Shown here: piece after piece, positions 27,764 through 40,114 of the stretch
Layout: each line of letters starts with the position of its first letter
How positions within the stretch are numbered: position 1 is the first letter of the stretch
NCBI GenBank assembly: GCA_900314905.1
Contig: OMXA01000015.1
Location: 1 to 61,394, forward strand
Origin: an uncultured Erysipelotrichaceae bacterium
GTDB taxonomy: Bacteria; Bacillota_I; Bacilli_A; Erysipelotrichales; Erysipelotrichaceae
Length of the DNA stretch: 61,394 nucleotides
Reading direction: 5' to 3'
Notes under the pieces: generated by a model
What the model saw: the letters and a program-made list of their open reading frames with translations, nothing else
Database searches by the model: none
Told to the model about the DNA's origin: nothing
Program-made: the position numbers and the translations under genes

Positions 27764-27775
27764 TGGAGAGCAGTT

Positions 27776-28582
27776 ATGGCAAGAAAGAATCTGTTTGACT
27801 TCTTCGATAAGAGCCGGACTGGTCAGGTTGTCAGTCTGCCGGTGAGTGAGATTCGTCCATCCCGCTATCAGCCAAGAGTCCGCTTTGATGAAGAAGCGAT
27901 CAAGGAGCTCAGTGCTTCGATTCAGCAGAATGGTCTGATCACGCCGATCACGGTGAGACAGACCGAAGAAGGATATGAGATTATCGCCGGAGAGAGGAGA
28001 TGGCGGGCATGCCAGCTTGCTGACATGAAAGAGATTCCGTGCTATATTCTGTCTCCGGATGAAAACCAGGCCGCCGAGATGGCATTGGTGGAGAATATCC
28101 AGCGGGAAGATCTGACGGCGGTGGAAGAAGCGAAGGCTTATGTGCAGATCATGCGGCAGGCAGGTCTCACGCAGGAACAGGTTGCCGAGAGGGTCGGGAA
28201 ATCCCAGTCCTCTGTTGCAAACAAGATCCGGCTTCTGAATCTTCCGCAGGAAGTCCAGGATGCGGTGGCTGACCGGAAGCTTTCAGAGCGCCATGCCAGG
28301 GCATTGCTTGCATTGCCCGCAGAGAAGCAGACCAATGCATACCGCTATGTAGAGGAACATGGTCTCAATGTCAGGCAGACAGAAGCTTATGTAGAAAAGG
28401 TGGCAGGTCCTTCCAGAACGCACAGGCGTCAGAAGACCAGAGGATTTACGAGAAATATCCAGATCGGGGTCAACTCGGTGAACAAATGCGTGAGCATGAT
28501 CAGGAAAATGGGAATCGATGTCGTTACGGAGACGGAAGAAACCAGTACGGACGTCCGCATCATCGTGCGGTTCCCCAGGTAA
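27776..28582 (+). CDS. noc: Nucleoid occlusion protein Noc
   Basis: ParB-family CTPase that coats the nucleoid and blocks division over DNA. The 268 residues begin with a short amphipathic helix (ARKNLFDFF) as used by Noc for membrane contact. Then come the CTP-binding ParB motifs GERRWRA and ENIQRED, a helix-turn-helix (LTQEQVAERVGKSQSSVANKIRLL), SERHARALL, and the Noc-like C-terminus (NIQIGVNSVNKCVSMI). Position between rsmG and parA matches Noc. A ParB copy with altered specificity is the alternative. Confidence 0.85.
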   Translation: MARKNLFDFFDKSRTGQVVSLPVSEIRPSRYQPRVRFDEEAIKELSASIQQNGLITPITVRQTEEGYEIIAGERRWRACQLADMKEIPCYILSPDENQAAEMALVENIQREDLTAVEEAKAYVQIMRQAGLTQEQVAERVGKSQSSVANKIRLLNLPQEVQDAVADRKLSERHARALLALPAEKQTNAYRYVEEHGLNVRQTEAYVEKVAGPSRTHRRQKTRGFTRNIQIGVNSVNKCVSMIRKMGIDVVTETEETSTDVRIIVRFPR

Positions 28583-28601
28583 TGAATAAGGGGAAAGTGT
28601 T

Positions 28602-29393
28602 ATGGGAAAGATTATTGCGGTTGCCAACCAGAAAGGCGGAGTCGGCAAGACCACTACCAGCATCAACGTCAGTGCCGGGATGTCCTATGTGAATAAGAAG
28701 GTGCTTCTGGTGGATTTTGACCCGCAGGGCAATGCAAGCAATGGCATCGGCGCAGTCAGGACAGGGTTCGACCGGAACCATTCGGTGTATCAGGTTCTGA
28801 TGGGCAATGATCGCGTGAGCGATGCCGTAGTGCATCTGGATATGCCGCCGCTGGATCTTCTGCCGGCGACCATTGATCTATCCGGTGCGGATGTGGAGAT
28901 GGCGAGTTCGGAATATACGGTAGGCAGAGAGAACCTTCTGAAGAAGAAGCTGGATGAGGTGAAAGATCAGTATGATTACATCATCATCGACTGCCCGCCA
29001 AGCCTTGGTCTTCTGAATACGAATGCTTTGACGGCAGCAGATTCGGTTATGATTCCGGTGCAGTGCGAATATTTTGCACTGGAAGGACTGACGCAGCTAT
29101 TGAGCACGATCCGTCTGGTGCAGAAGCTCTGGAATCCGCATCTTTCGATTGAAGGAGTGCTGCTGACGATGTTTGATGTGCGCACGAAGCTGAGCGTGGA
29201 AGTGCAGCAGGAAGTCCGGAAATATTTCAAGGAAAAGGTATACCGGACGTATATTCCCCGGAATGTCAGGCTGAGTGAAGCTCCTTCCAGAGGCCAGAGT
29301 ATTTTTGAGTATGATACGCGTTCAGAAGGTGCGAAAGCATATATCAGCCTGGTTCAGGAAGTGATTGCCCAGAATGAGAAGGGAGGACACTGA
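28602..29393 (+). CDS. parA: Chromosome-partitioning ATPase ParA (Soj)
   Basis: Walker-type ATPase that drives origin segregation and modulates DnaA. The 263 residues start with the deviant Walker A KGGVGKTTT (residues 11-19), followed by VDFDPQGNAS and IIIDCPPSLGLL. Short N-terminus without a helix-turn-helix is typical of chromosomal Soj. Stop codon shares its last base with the parB start. Confidence 0.96.
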   Translation: MGKIIAVANQKGGVGKTTTSINVSAGMSYVNKKVLLVDFDPQGNASNGIGAVRTGFDRNHSVYQVLMGNDRVSDAVVHLDMPPLDLLPATIDLSGADVEMASSEYTVGRENLLKKKLDEVKDQYDYIIIDCPPSLGLLNTNALTAADSVMIPVQCEYFALEGLTQLLSTIRLVQKLWNPHLSIEGVLLTMFDVRTKLSVEVQQEVRKYFKEKVYRTYIPRNVRLSEAPSRGQSIFEYDTRSEGAKAYISLVQEVIAQNEKGGH

Positions 29394-30298
29394 TGGCGAA
29401 AGACAGGAAGAAGGAACCTGCTCTCGGAAGAGGTCTGGACTCGATATTCGGTCATGATGTGGAAAAGTTCCTGGATGATATCCAGAACAATGCGACGGAA
29501 GCACCAGGCAGAAAAGAAGTGGAGATTCCGGTCGGAGAAATCCGTCCGAATCCGTATCAGCCGCGGAAGGAATTTGATGAAAAAGCGCTGAATGAACTCG
29601 CTGATTCCATCAAGCTCCATGGCATCTTCTCGCCGCTGCTGGTGCGCAAGAGCGTTCAGGGCTATGAGCTGATTGCCGGAGAACGAAGATTGAGAGCAGC
29701 AAAGATTGCCGGTCTTGAAACAGTGCCTGCGATCTCAGTGGACTTCACGGAAGATCAGATGATGGAGATTTCTCTGCTGGAAAATATTCAGCGTGAGAAC
29801 CTTAATCCGATGGAAGAAGCCGCGGCGTTTGATTCACTGATCCGCCGGCTTGGCTATACCCAGGAAAAGCTTGCTGAGCGGGTTGGCAAATCGAGAGAAT
29901 ACTGTGCCAATATGCTGAGACTGCTGAAACTGCCCCAGCCAGTGCAGGAGATGGTGACTGCCCGCAAGCTGACGATGGGGCATGTAAGACCGCTATTGAG
30001 CCTTGGCTCGGAGGATCAGATGTATGAAGCTGCTCAGGTCATTCTGAAAAAGAAGATGAGTGTCCGGGAAGCAGAGGCTTATGTGAAGCAGCTGCAGGGT
30101 GATCAAGCTAAGGTTCATAAGAAAAAGGAACCGGATAAGGATCCGATGATTCTGGATCTGGAAAGCCGCATGAGCAGCAGGCTGGGAACGAAGGTCATTG
30201 TCAGCGGAAAGAATCTGAGCATTCATTTCACGGATACCGATGATCTGAATCGGATCCTGGAGCAGCTCGGAATGCTGGAAGAATCGAGGCAGGAGTAA
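29393..30298 (+). CDS. parB: Chromosome-partitioning protein ParB (Spo0J)
   Basis: CTP-dependent DNA clamp loading at parS and recruiting SMC. The 301 residues contain the N-terminal ParA-activating region (GRGLDSIFG), the CTP motifs GERRLRAA and ENIQRENLNPMEEA, a helix-turn-helix (YTQEKLAERVGKSREYCANMLRLL) and a C-terminal dimerisation region (MILDLESRMSSRLGTKVIV). Two matching parS sites lie at 14853 and 16345. Ends at a short terminator. Confidence 0.96.
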   Translation: MAKDRKKEPALGRGLDSIFGHDVEKFLDDIQNNATEAPGRKEVEIPVGEIRPNPYQPRKEFDEKALNELADSIKLHGIFSPLLVRKSVQGYELIAGERRLRAAKIAGLETVPAISVDFTEDQMMEISLLENIQRENLNPMEEAAAFDSLIRRLGYTQEKLAERVGKSREYCANMLRLLKLPQPVQEMVTARKLTMGHVRPLLSLGSEDQMYEAAQVILKKKMSVREAEAYVKQLQGDQAKVHKKKEPDKDPMILDLESRMSSRLGTKVIVSGKNLSIHFTDTDDLNRILEQLGMLEESRQE

Positions 30299-30310
30299 TT
30301 CCTGCCTTTT
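30288..30310 (+). terminator. Terminator overlapping the end of parB
   Basis: GGCAGGA (30288-30294) pairs with TCCTGCC (30300-30306), followed by TTTT. The stem begins inside the last parB codons. Confidence 0.8.
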
Positions 30311-30383
30311 CTGTCTGAGCAAACTTCTGATTCTTTGCCGGGAAAGTGCTATAACGACAATGGATCAGGAGGTGTGAATCCGT

Positions 30384-31274
30384 ATGAATGAGAAACAGCT
30401 GAATCGTATGCATAGCGGCCTCGGATTTGTTGCCGCACTGGATCAGTCCGGAGGATCAACGCCGAAAGCATTGAAGGCATATGGTCTGAAGGGAGACGAA
30501 TGGCATAATGACGAGGAGATGTTTGATCTGGTTCACCAGATGAGAACCAGAATCATCACGAGTCCTGTCTTTACCAGCGAGCATATTCTTGCAGCAATTC
30601 TGTTCGAGAACACCATGGACCGTAAGGTGGAAGGAATGTATACCGGTGACTATCTCTGGGAAGTAAAGGGAATTGTCCCGATCCTGAAGATCGATAAAGG
30701 GCTTGGCGAAGAAGCAGATCATGTGAAGATGATGAAACCTATTCCAGGCCTGGATGATACCCTGAAACGTGCTCATGCAGAGAGGCATATTTTCGGGACG
30801 AAAGAACGCTCCGTGATCTATGACTATGATGAAGCCGGAATCCGGAGCGTTGTGAATCAGCAGTTCGAGATTGCGGAGACGGTGTGCAGCCATGATATGG
30901 TGCCGTTTATTGAGCCGGAGGTAGACATTCATAATCCTCATAAGGAGGAGTCAGAGAAGCTTCTGAAGCAGTGCTTCTTTGAGCATCTTGCCAAGCTTCC
31001 GGATTCTGCAAAGGTGATTTTCAAGCTCACTATCCCGACGATCCCGGATTTCTATCAGGATCTGATGCAGGAGAAACATGTTGTGAGGGTCGTCGCATTA
31101 TCCGGCGGCTATACACAGGCGCATGCATGTGAGCTGCTTGCCGAGAATCATGGCATGATTGCCTCGTTCTCGAGAGCACTTGCGCAGGATCTGCGCCTGC
31201 AGCAGACAGATGAGGAATTCAATCAGACCCTGAAGACAGCCATCGAGAAAATCTATCAGGCTTCAGCTGCCTGA
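30384..31274 (+). CDS. fda: Fructose-bisphosphate aldolase class I
   Basis: Glycolytic aldolase using a lysine Schiff base rather than a metal ion. The 296-residue length is that of the staphylococcal Fda type. Recognised from LGFVAALDQSGGSTPKAL near the N-terminus, GIVPILKIDKGL, MVPFIEPEVDI and VIFKLTIPTIPDFY; Lys in the last two regions are the usual Schiff-base candidates. A GGAGGTG site precedes the ATG. It is flanked by terminators, so it is a single-gene unit. Confidence 0.95.
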   Translation: MNEKQLNRMHSGLGFVAALDQSGGSTPKALKAYGLKGDEWHNDEEMFDLVHQMRTRIITSPVFTSEHILAAILFENTMDRKVEGMYTGDYLWEVKGIVPILKIDKGLGEEADHVKMMKPIPGLDDTLKRAHAERHIFGTKERSVIYDYDEAGIRSVVNQQFEIAETVCSHDMVPFIEPEVDIHNPHKEESEKLLKQCFFEHLAKLPDSAKVIFKLTIPTIPDFYQDLMQEKHVVRVVALSGGYTQAHACELLAENHGMIASFSRALAQDLRLQQTDEEFNQTLKTAIEKIYQASAA

Positions 31275-31287
31275 GATGTTTCAGAGC

Positions 31288-31318
31288 AGAGAGAACTCAT
31301 GACGGGTTCTCTCTTTTT
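31288..31318 (+). terminator. Rho-independent terminator after fda
   Basis: AGAGAGAAC (31288-31296) pairs with GTTCTCTCT (31306-31314) and is followed by a T run. Confidence 0.88.
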
Positions 31319-31354
31319 CAGTTTTCAGCGATGTGTTTCTGATAAGATGAAGCT

Positions 31355-31747
31355 ATGCTGAAAGGAATCGGAACAGACCTGGTATATATTCCGAGAATCC
31401 AGAAGATTCTGGATCAGGGAGGAGAAGAAGATCCTTTCTTCCTGCATACCTTCACAGAGAAGGAGCGTATGGAGGCATCTCTGCAGGCAAGGAAGGCGGA
31501 ATTCTATGCCTCGAGGTTTGCAGTCAAGGAAGCAGTGTTCAAAGTGCTTGCACCGATTCTGAAGGATCAGTCTCCCGATCTGCGGAAGATCGAATCGCTG
31601 CATCGGGAAGATGGTTCTCCGTATGTAAATACGGAAGGGTATCTGAGACCATACCTGGAACAGGCAGGAATCAGAATGATTCTGATCTCAGTATCCGCAG
31701 ATCATGAATATGCCTCAGCGATTGCGGCGGGTGAAAGCGTACACTGA
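31355..31747 (+). CDS. acpS: Holo-[acyl-carrier-protein] synthase
   Basis: Transfers 4'-phosphopantetheine from CoA to acyl carrier protein. The 130 residues hold the two metal-binding motifs: Asp8 in GIGTDLV and Glu59 in SRFAVKEAVFK. The short length is typical of the trimeric AcpS family. It is separated from the ATP synthase operon by a 174-bp regulatory gap and no clear terminator. Confidence 0.95.
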   Translation: MLKGIGTDLVYIPRIQKILDQGGEEDPFFLHTFTEKERMEASLQARKAEFYASRFAVKEAVFKVLAPILKDQSPDLRKIESLHREDGSPYVNTEGYLRPYLEQAGIRMILISVSADHEYASAIAAGESVH

Positions 31748-31825
31748 TGCATTCCCGGAAACAAGGTGACATAATGGGGGTAATGTTGATTGATGGATTC
31801 CGGATTGCCAGTTAAACTCAGATTA

Positions 31826-31910
31826 TTCACGGTTGTGAACACTCACACTTGTGAAAAATGCTGAAACTTTGAAAATACAGATTGTGTAAACGCTTTACGA
31901 TGGGTAAAAT
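31826..31910 (+). promoter_or_regulatory. ATP synthase operon promoter with cre-like and palindromic operators
   Basis: TTGTGT (31882-31887) and TAAAAT (31905-31910) are 17 bp apart. Between them TGTAAACGCTTTAC (31885-31898) matches 12 of 14 positions of the CcpA cre consensus TGWAANCGNTNWCA. Upstream, TTGTGAA occurs twice in direct repeat (31833-31839, 31849-31855) and TGTGA-N4-TCACA forms an inverted repeat (31834-31847). These could bind a CRP- or Rex-type regulator, though the spacing fits neither exactly. Confidence 0.45.
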
Positions 31911-31921
31911 GGATTTTGGTT

Positions 31922-32269
31922 ATGAGTGACCGCAGCTGGAAACTTTGCTGGATTCTGACCGGGATCGGGATCCTGACAGGGCTCCTGGATCGGACATATG
32001 CGTTCGGATTTCTTCTGGGAGAAGCAGTCTCCATCCTGCTTTATCGGCATAATGAGTCTTTCTGGACAGAGATTCTTCATCAGGGAAAGACCGGGAGATG
32101 GACTGGTATGGGGACGTTTGCAATTCACTATGCCATCATGGCTGCAGTGCTGATACTATGTGCGAAGCTGCCGGGCATATTCAATATCTTTGCGTGTGCC
32201 CTGGGATTGCTGATCATCAAGTTCAGCATTCTGCTGGATGCAGCAGCAGGCAGAAAGAAGGAGCAGTAG
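31922..32269 (+). CDS. atpI: ATP synthase subunit I-like protein
   Basis: A 115-residue membrane protein with four predicted helices (about 8-24, 25-40, 62-80, 85-103), first in the ATP synthase operon. AtpI proteins help assemble the c-ring. Sequence identity within this family is low, so the call rests on size, topology and position. The ATG at 31922 is preferred to an in-frame TTG at 31916; the ribosome site is weak. It ends 2 bp before atpB. Confidence 0.75.
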   Translation: MSDRSWKLCWILTGIGILTGLLDRTYAFGFLLGEAVSILLYRHNESFWTEILHQGKTGRWTGMGTFAIHYAIMAAVLILCAKLPGIFNIFACALGLLIIKFSILLDAAAGRKKEQ

Positions 32270-32271
32270 AA

Positions 32272-32991
32272 ATGGAACTGACAGTGCAGACAGATGTATA
32301 TGTCATTATTCTGGAGACCATTCTTCTCGGAATTGCATTTGTTGTGATCGGGAAGAAGATTGATAAGCTGGATCCGATGCAGAAACCGAAAGGATTCCTG
32401 GGAGCGGTAATCCTGGGCTGCAATTCCGTATTCCATTCCGTGGAGCAGAATGTCGGAACCAGAACTTCAAAGAGACTGACTCCTTATATCCTGGTATTGT
32501 GGATTTATATCTTCTTTTCCAATATCATCTCGCTATTCGGGCTGGAGTCGCCGACGGCGAATCTGAGCGTCACGCTGCTGCTGGCGTTCATCACGTGGGT
32601 GCTGATCCAGATTACGGAGTTCAGATACGGCGGGGTGAAGGCTTATTTTCATTCGTTCATTGAGCCTCTGCCGGTGATGCTGCCGATGAATATTATAGGA
32701 AAGTTCTCTACGATGATTTCCATGTCGCTGCGTCTATTCGGAAATATCACGTGCGGCGGCATTATGATGCAGCTCATCTATGTTGGTGCGCAGCTGCTCA
32801 GCAATCAGATTGCATCGTGGTTCGGAGCATCTGGTTCCGTGTTCAATTTCATGGCGCCGGTGCTGACACCGCTGCTGCATGCTTATTTTGATCTGTTTTC
32901 TGGTTTCATACAGACGCTGGTATTTGTTACGCTTACGATGGTGCTGATCGGCAATGATATGCCGGATGAAGCAAAAGCAATCGATAGATAA
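32272..32991 (+). CDS. atpB: ATP synthase F0 subunit a
   Basis: Membrane stator subunit that forms the ion half-channels against the c-ring. The 239 residues have five to six helices; the essential arginine is in SLRLFGNITCG. The ATG at 32272 follows AAGGAG, so the longer open frame starting inside atpI is not used. Followed by atpE after 20 bp. Confidence 0.94.
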   Translation: MELTVQTDVYVIILETILLGIAFVVIGKKIDKLDPMQKPKGFLGAVILGCNSVFHSVEQNVGTRTSKRLTPYILVLWIYIFFSNIISLFGLESPTANLSVTLLLAFITWVLIQITEFRYGGVKAYFHSFIEPLPVMLPMNIIGKFSTMISMSLRLFGNITCGGIMMQLIYVGAQLLSNQIASWFGASGSVFNFMAPVLTPLLHAYFDLFSGFIQTLVFVTLTMVLIGNDMPDEAKAIDR

Positions 32992-33011
32992 AACTGAAGG
33001 AGGAAAAATCT

Positions 33012-33251
33012 ATGGATGGAAAGACAGTAGGAGATGGACTTGTTGCAATCGGTGCAGGAATTGCCGTTCTGACAGGTTTCATGACCGGCCGAGGCGAAGG
33101 TGAAGTTGCAGCGCATGCCTGCGATGCAATCGGAAAGAATCCGGAAGCGGAGTCCAAGATCCGTTCTACGATGATTCTCGGTATTGCTCTTTCTGAGACT
33201 TGTGCAATTTACGGACTGCTGGTCGCTATTCTTCTGATCTTCGTCTACTGA
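33012..33251 (+). CDS. atpE: ATP synthase F0 subunit c
   Basis: Rotor-ring proteolipid, 79 residues, two membrane helices joined by a KNPEAESK polar loop. The ion-carrying carboxylate is Glu62 (ALSETCAIY). Aligning the loop proline with the sodium-type Ilyobacter c-subunit puts Glu29 at the Gln32 position, Thr63 at Ser66 and Tyr67 at Tyr70. That is close to the two-carboxylate sodium site described for Fusobacterium. Streptococcal proton-type c-subunits also have a Glu at the first position, but not the Thr and Tyr. A strong AAGGAGG site precedes it. Confidence 0.95.
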   Translation: MDGKTVGDGLVAIGAGIAVLTGFMTGRGEGEVAAHACDAIGKNPEAESKIRSTMILGIALSETCAIYGLLVAILLIFVY

Positions 33252-33267
33252 TCGGAGTGAGTGACCG

Positions 33268-33772
33268 ATGCTAAATGTAGACATCATCGGCAAGCTTTTG
33301 CCGAATGTCCTGACGATGATCGTACAGTTATGCAGCACTCTGGTCCTGTTTCTGCTCGCAAAGAAGTTCTTATGGAAGTCGGTATCCGGATTTCTGGATA
33401 AGCGCACGGAGAAGATGCAGGCAGACCTGAATGCATCTGAAACGGCGCGCAGAGAAGCTGAGAGTGACCGCGAAGCTGCGGCAAAGCAGCTCAGCGATGC
33501 TTCCGGGAAAGCGGAAGATATTGTCAATGCGGCTGTGAAAGAAGCGCAGAGTGAGAAAGATCAGATTCTTGCTCAGGCTGCGAAAGAAGCAGATGCAGAG
33601 AAGCAGAAGGCTCATGAGCAGATTGAGCTGGAACGCACACAGATGTATGCAGGCATGCGGAAGGAAATGGTTGATGTGGCCATGGCTGCTGCCAGCAAGC
33701 TGATCAGTGAGAAGAGCGGTGCGGATCTGGATCGTCAGGCAATTGACGAATTTGTAAAGGAAGCTTCCGGCC

Positions 33773-33783
<11 letters not shown>
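33268..33783 (+). CDS. atpF: ATP synthase F0 subunit b
   Basis: Peripheral stalk subunit of 171 residues: one N-terminal membrane helix (about 10-30) followed by a long charged coiled coil (from FLDKRTEKMQADL to the end). It dimerises and links subunit a to delta. Its last 11 bp overlap atpH. Confidence 0.94.
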
Positions 33784-35841
<2,058 letters not shown>

Positions 35842-35842
35842 T

Positions 35843-36697
35843 ATGGCTACCTCGAAGCAGGCGCTGCGTTCCCGCATCAAATCCGTCAACAGCACGCGCA
35901 AGATCACGAAGGCAATGGAGATGATTGCCAATGCCAAGCTGTTCAAGCAGCGCAATGCGATGGAAGCGAACCGGGAATATTCAGAGAGGCTTCAGGAAAC
36001 CGTGAATGAGATTGTCGCAAGAAATCCGGACGTTGATGAGGTATTCATCACCCGGAAATCAGAGAATCCGAAGAAGTTCACGATCGTATTCTGCTCGGAT
36101 CTGGGTCTTTGCGGAGGATATAACTCGGCAGTGCTGAAGATGGCAAGAGAGACGCTGAACCCAGAGGATCCGATGATCCTGGTAGGCACTTCGCTGTTCC
36201 GGCAGTTTCAGGAACAGGGATTCCATCTGCTGAATGAAGCCCCGATCAGCTCTGATCGCCTGGACTTTGCAAAGCTCAAGGATCAGGTGAAGATCGGTGT
36301 TCAGATGTATCTGAACGAAGAAGTCGGCACAGTTCAGGTTCTGTATACGAAGTTCGTCAACACGATGAAGTTCGAGCCTGCTGAAGACGTGCTGCTTCCG
36401 TGCGAAGCGAAGCTTGATGAGAAAGAACCGGCTGGCGAACATCAGGAGACATTGTTTGAACCGGATCCGATCACGATTCTGGATCAGCTGATTCCGATGA
36501 TGATTGAAGATGTTGCCTATGCAGACTGGATGGAGTCCACGACGTCAGAACAGGGCAGCCGCAGAGTAGCGATGAAGAATGCGACAGACAACGCAGATGA
36601 TCTCAGCGAATCGCTGATGCTGGAATACAACAAGGCTAGACAGGCTGCGATCACGCAGGAAATCACGGAGATTGTCAGTGGTTCCAATGCAGTGTAA
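35843..36697 (+). CDS. atpG: ATP synthase F1 subunit gamma
   Basis: Central rotor shaft, 284 residues. Typical N-terminal helix (RIKSVNSTRKITKAMEMIANAKL) and C-terminal helix (TDNADDLSESLMLEYNKARQAAITQEITEIVSG) form the coiled-coil axle. The middle domain carries a short acidic insertion around DEKEPAGEHQETLFEPD. Confidence 0.96.
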   Translation: MATSKQALRSRIKSVNSTRKITKAMEMIANAKLFKQRNAMEANREYSERLQETVNEIVARNPDVDEVFITRKSENPKKFTIVFCSDLGLCGGYNSAVLKMARETLNPEDPMILVGTSLFRQFQEQGFHLLNEAPISSDRLDFAKLKDQVKIGVQMYLNEEVGTVQVLYTKFVNTMKFEPAEDVLLPCEAKLDEKEPAGEHQETLFEPDPITILDQLIPMMIEDVAYADWMESTTSEQGSRRVAMKNATDNADDLSESLMLEYNKARQAAITQEITEIVSGSNAV

Positions 36698-38495
<1,798 letters not shown>

Positions 38496-38499
<4 letters not shown>

Positions 38500-38612
38500 G
38501 CAAGGAAAAGAAAGAACCATTTCTGACCGCTGCAGCTGCAGTGATTCTGATGACTGCGGCTGGGTGGCTCGCTGGAAAACTTCAGAAGAATTCCGATCAG
38601 AAAGGAAAATAG
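38496..38612 (+). CDS. 38-residue single-pass membrane protein coupled to atpC
   Basis: An ATG overlaps the atpC stop (ATGA, 38496-38499) and opens a 38-codon frame before the operon terminator. The product has a charged start (MSKEKKEPF), an Ala-rich membrane helix (about residues 10-27, LTAAAAVILMTAAGWLAG) and a basic tail (KLQKNSDQKGK). The ATGA junction matches that of atpH-atpA and atpD-atpC. AAGAAA-like bases in atpC may serve as ribosome site. I do not recognise a family; it could be an assembly factor, a small ring-associated subunit, or unselected. Confidence 0.6.
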
Positions 38613-38620
38613 CAATCAGA

Positions 38621-38651
38621 AAGACCGATGCAGACAGGTATCGGTCTTTTT
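38621..38651 (+). terminator. Terminator of the ATP synthase operon
   Basis: AAGACCGAT (38621-38629) pairs with ATCGGTCTT (38640-38648), followed by T residues. The 246 bp from here to the CIRCE element holds no gene or clear site that I can see. Confidence 0.9.
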
Positions 38652-38897
38652 CATCTTCCGGAAGCTGCTTTGATAAACTCCATTCCGATTGCAAACCAGG
38701 CTTCCCTTCGTTCATTTTCAGCATTTTTTCCTCCATTTCTGCATTTTTCGATTTTCGGGAATTAGCAGAAAACATTTGCATCTGCTATAAAATAATCACT
38801 ATGAATGATGTGCAATTTTCGTGAATAGGTACTTTGATAATCGTGAAAAGTGGCTATATAAAGCCATAAAACTCACACGATAAATTTTCGAAAAGAA

Positions 38898-38939
38898 TTA
38901 GCACTTTACTATTGACAGTGCTAATAAAATGAATATAAC
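38898..38939 (+). promoter_or_regulatory. CIRCE operator and promoter of the hsp20 pair
   Basis: TTAGCACTT (38898-38906), nine bases, CAGTGCTAA (38916-38924): an almost perfect CIRCE inverted repeat, the HrcA repressor site. It overlaps a promoter with TTGACA at 38912-38917 and TATAAC at 38934-38939 (16-bp spacing). Heat-shock derepression via HrcA is expected. Confidence 0.9.
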
Positions 38940-38976
38940 AATAAGTGTAAGGTGAAAGACCTCGGGAGGCAATGAT

Positions 38977-39378
38977 ATGAGATATTTACCAAGAAAAAAT
39001 GTATTCGATGATTTCTTCGATGACAGCTTCTATGGAAACGGAAATCTGATGAAGACAGATATCCGTGAGAAGGATGGCATTTATTCCCTGGATGTCGAAC
39101 TGCCGGGGTACAAGAAAGAGGATATCAAGATCTCTCTGTACAATGGCAATCTGACCATCAATGCGGAGCATAACGAGACCAAGGAAGAGAAGGATGCCAA
39201 GGGCAATATTCTTCGTCAGGAACGTTATGCAGGCAGTGAGAGCAGAACCTTCTACGTCGGTGATGGAGTGAAGGAGTCTGATATCCACGCCAGCTACAAT
39301 AATGGCATTCTGACCGTTACGGTGCCTTCTGCAGAGAAGAAGGAAGAGGAAGAAAAGAAGTTCATCAGCATTCAGTAA
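38977..39378 (+). CDS. Small heat-shock protein, Hsp20 family (copy 1)
   Basis: ATP-independent holdase, 133 residues. Alpha-crystallin domain spans about residues 25-125 (MKTDIREKDGIYSLDVELPGY through GILTVTVP). The LPGYKKEDI and NGILTV motifs are standard. A GGGAGG site precedes the ATG. Directly behind CIRCE. A second, diverged copy follows after 46 bp. Confidence 0.94.
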   Translation: MRYLPRKNVFDDFFDDSFYGNGNLMKTDIREKDGIYSLDVELPGYKKEDIKISLYNGNLTINAEHNETKEEKDAKGNILRQERYAGSESRTFYVGDGVKESDIHASYNNGILTVTVPSAEKKEEEEKKFISIQ

Positions 39379-39424
39379 TCAGCGCATTTCATTGATTGAT
39401 GCAGATTGAAAAAGGAGATGACTC

Positions 39425-39847
39425 ATGATGATGTTTATGCCTGATGTCAGAAATGATTTTGATCTGTTCGATGATGTATTCCGTTCTCCGGTGTTTGATC
39501 TGGAGCCGGCAATGAAGACTGATATTTCCGAGAAAGACGGAAAGTATCTGATGAAGACGGATCTTCCGGGATTCAGCAAGGAAGATATCAAGGTTTCGCT
39601 GAAGAATGGTACCTTGACCATTCATGCACAGCATGATTCGAGCAAGGATACCAAGGATCACAAGGGCAGGCTGATCCGTCAGGAGCGCTACAGCGGTGCT
39701 TATACCAGAAGCTTCTATGTGGGCAGTCAGGTAAAGGATACCGATGTGCATGCGTCCTATAAAGACGGTACGCTGAGCCTGGAGTTCCCGGCTTATGATG
39801 AAACGAAGAAGCTCGAGAACAAGTCTGAACCGATCGCAATTGAATAA
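39425..39847 (+). CDS. Small heat-shock protein, Hsp20 family (copy 2)
   Basis: 140 residues with the same alpha-crystallin core (MKTDISEKDGKYLMKTDLPGF, ERYSGAYTRSFYVG, DGTLSLEFP). Clearly a paralogue of the gene before it; the N-terminal FDLFDDVF matches FDDFFDD there. The AAGGAG site and 46-bp gap without a terminator indicate cotranscription from the CIRCE promoter. Two different subunits may build mixed oligomers. Confidence 0.94.
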   Translation: MMMFMPDVRNDFDLFDDVFRSPVFDLEPAMKTDISEKDGKYLMKTDLPGFSKEDIKVSLKNGTLTIHAQHDSSKDTKDHKGRLIRQERYSGAYTRSFYVGSQVKDTDVHASYKDGTLSLEFPAYDETKKLENKSEPIAIE

Positions 39848-39883
39848 CTGAGATCTGCTCAGAGTGCGGCAGAATAGTCCATG

Positions 39884-40014
39884 CGTCCTGATAGGACGGG
39901 GTTTTTCCGGAAGAGTTCCGGTACCTGTGAAAACAGGGATATGAGCAGAAACAGCATCGTCTGAGATGATCAGACGCATCGTGCAAGCCAGGTGAAAGCA
40001 GCCTGGCTTTTTTT
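39884..40014 (+). terminator. Two successive terminators after the hsp20 pair
   Basis: A short hairpin (CGTCC 39884-39888 with GGACG 39894-39898, then GGGTTTTT) is followed by a stronger one (AAGCCAGG 39985-39992 with CCTGGCTT 40002-40009 and a T run to 40014). Confidence 0.7.
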
Positions 40015-40114
40015 CGTTCCCGCTTTAAGATTGTTCATAGGCCCATCTTCTTCTGGTACAGTTCTGAGAGATCAATGCCGGAGAAATGATCGGATTCGGT
40101 ATCCTCTTTGAATC

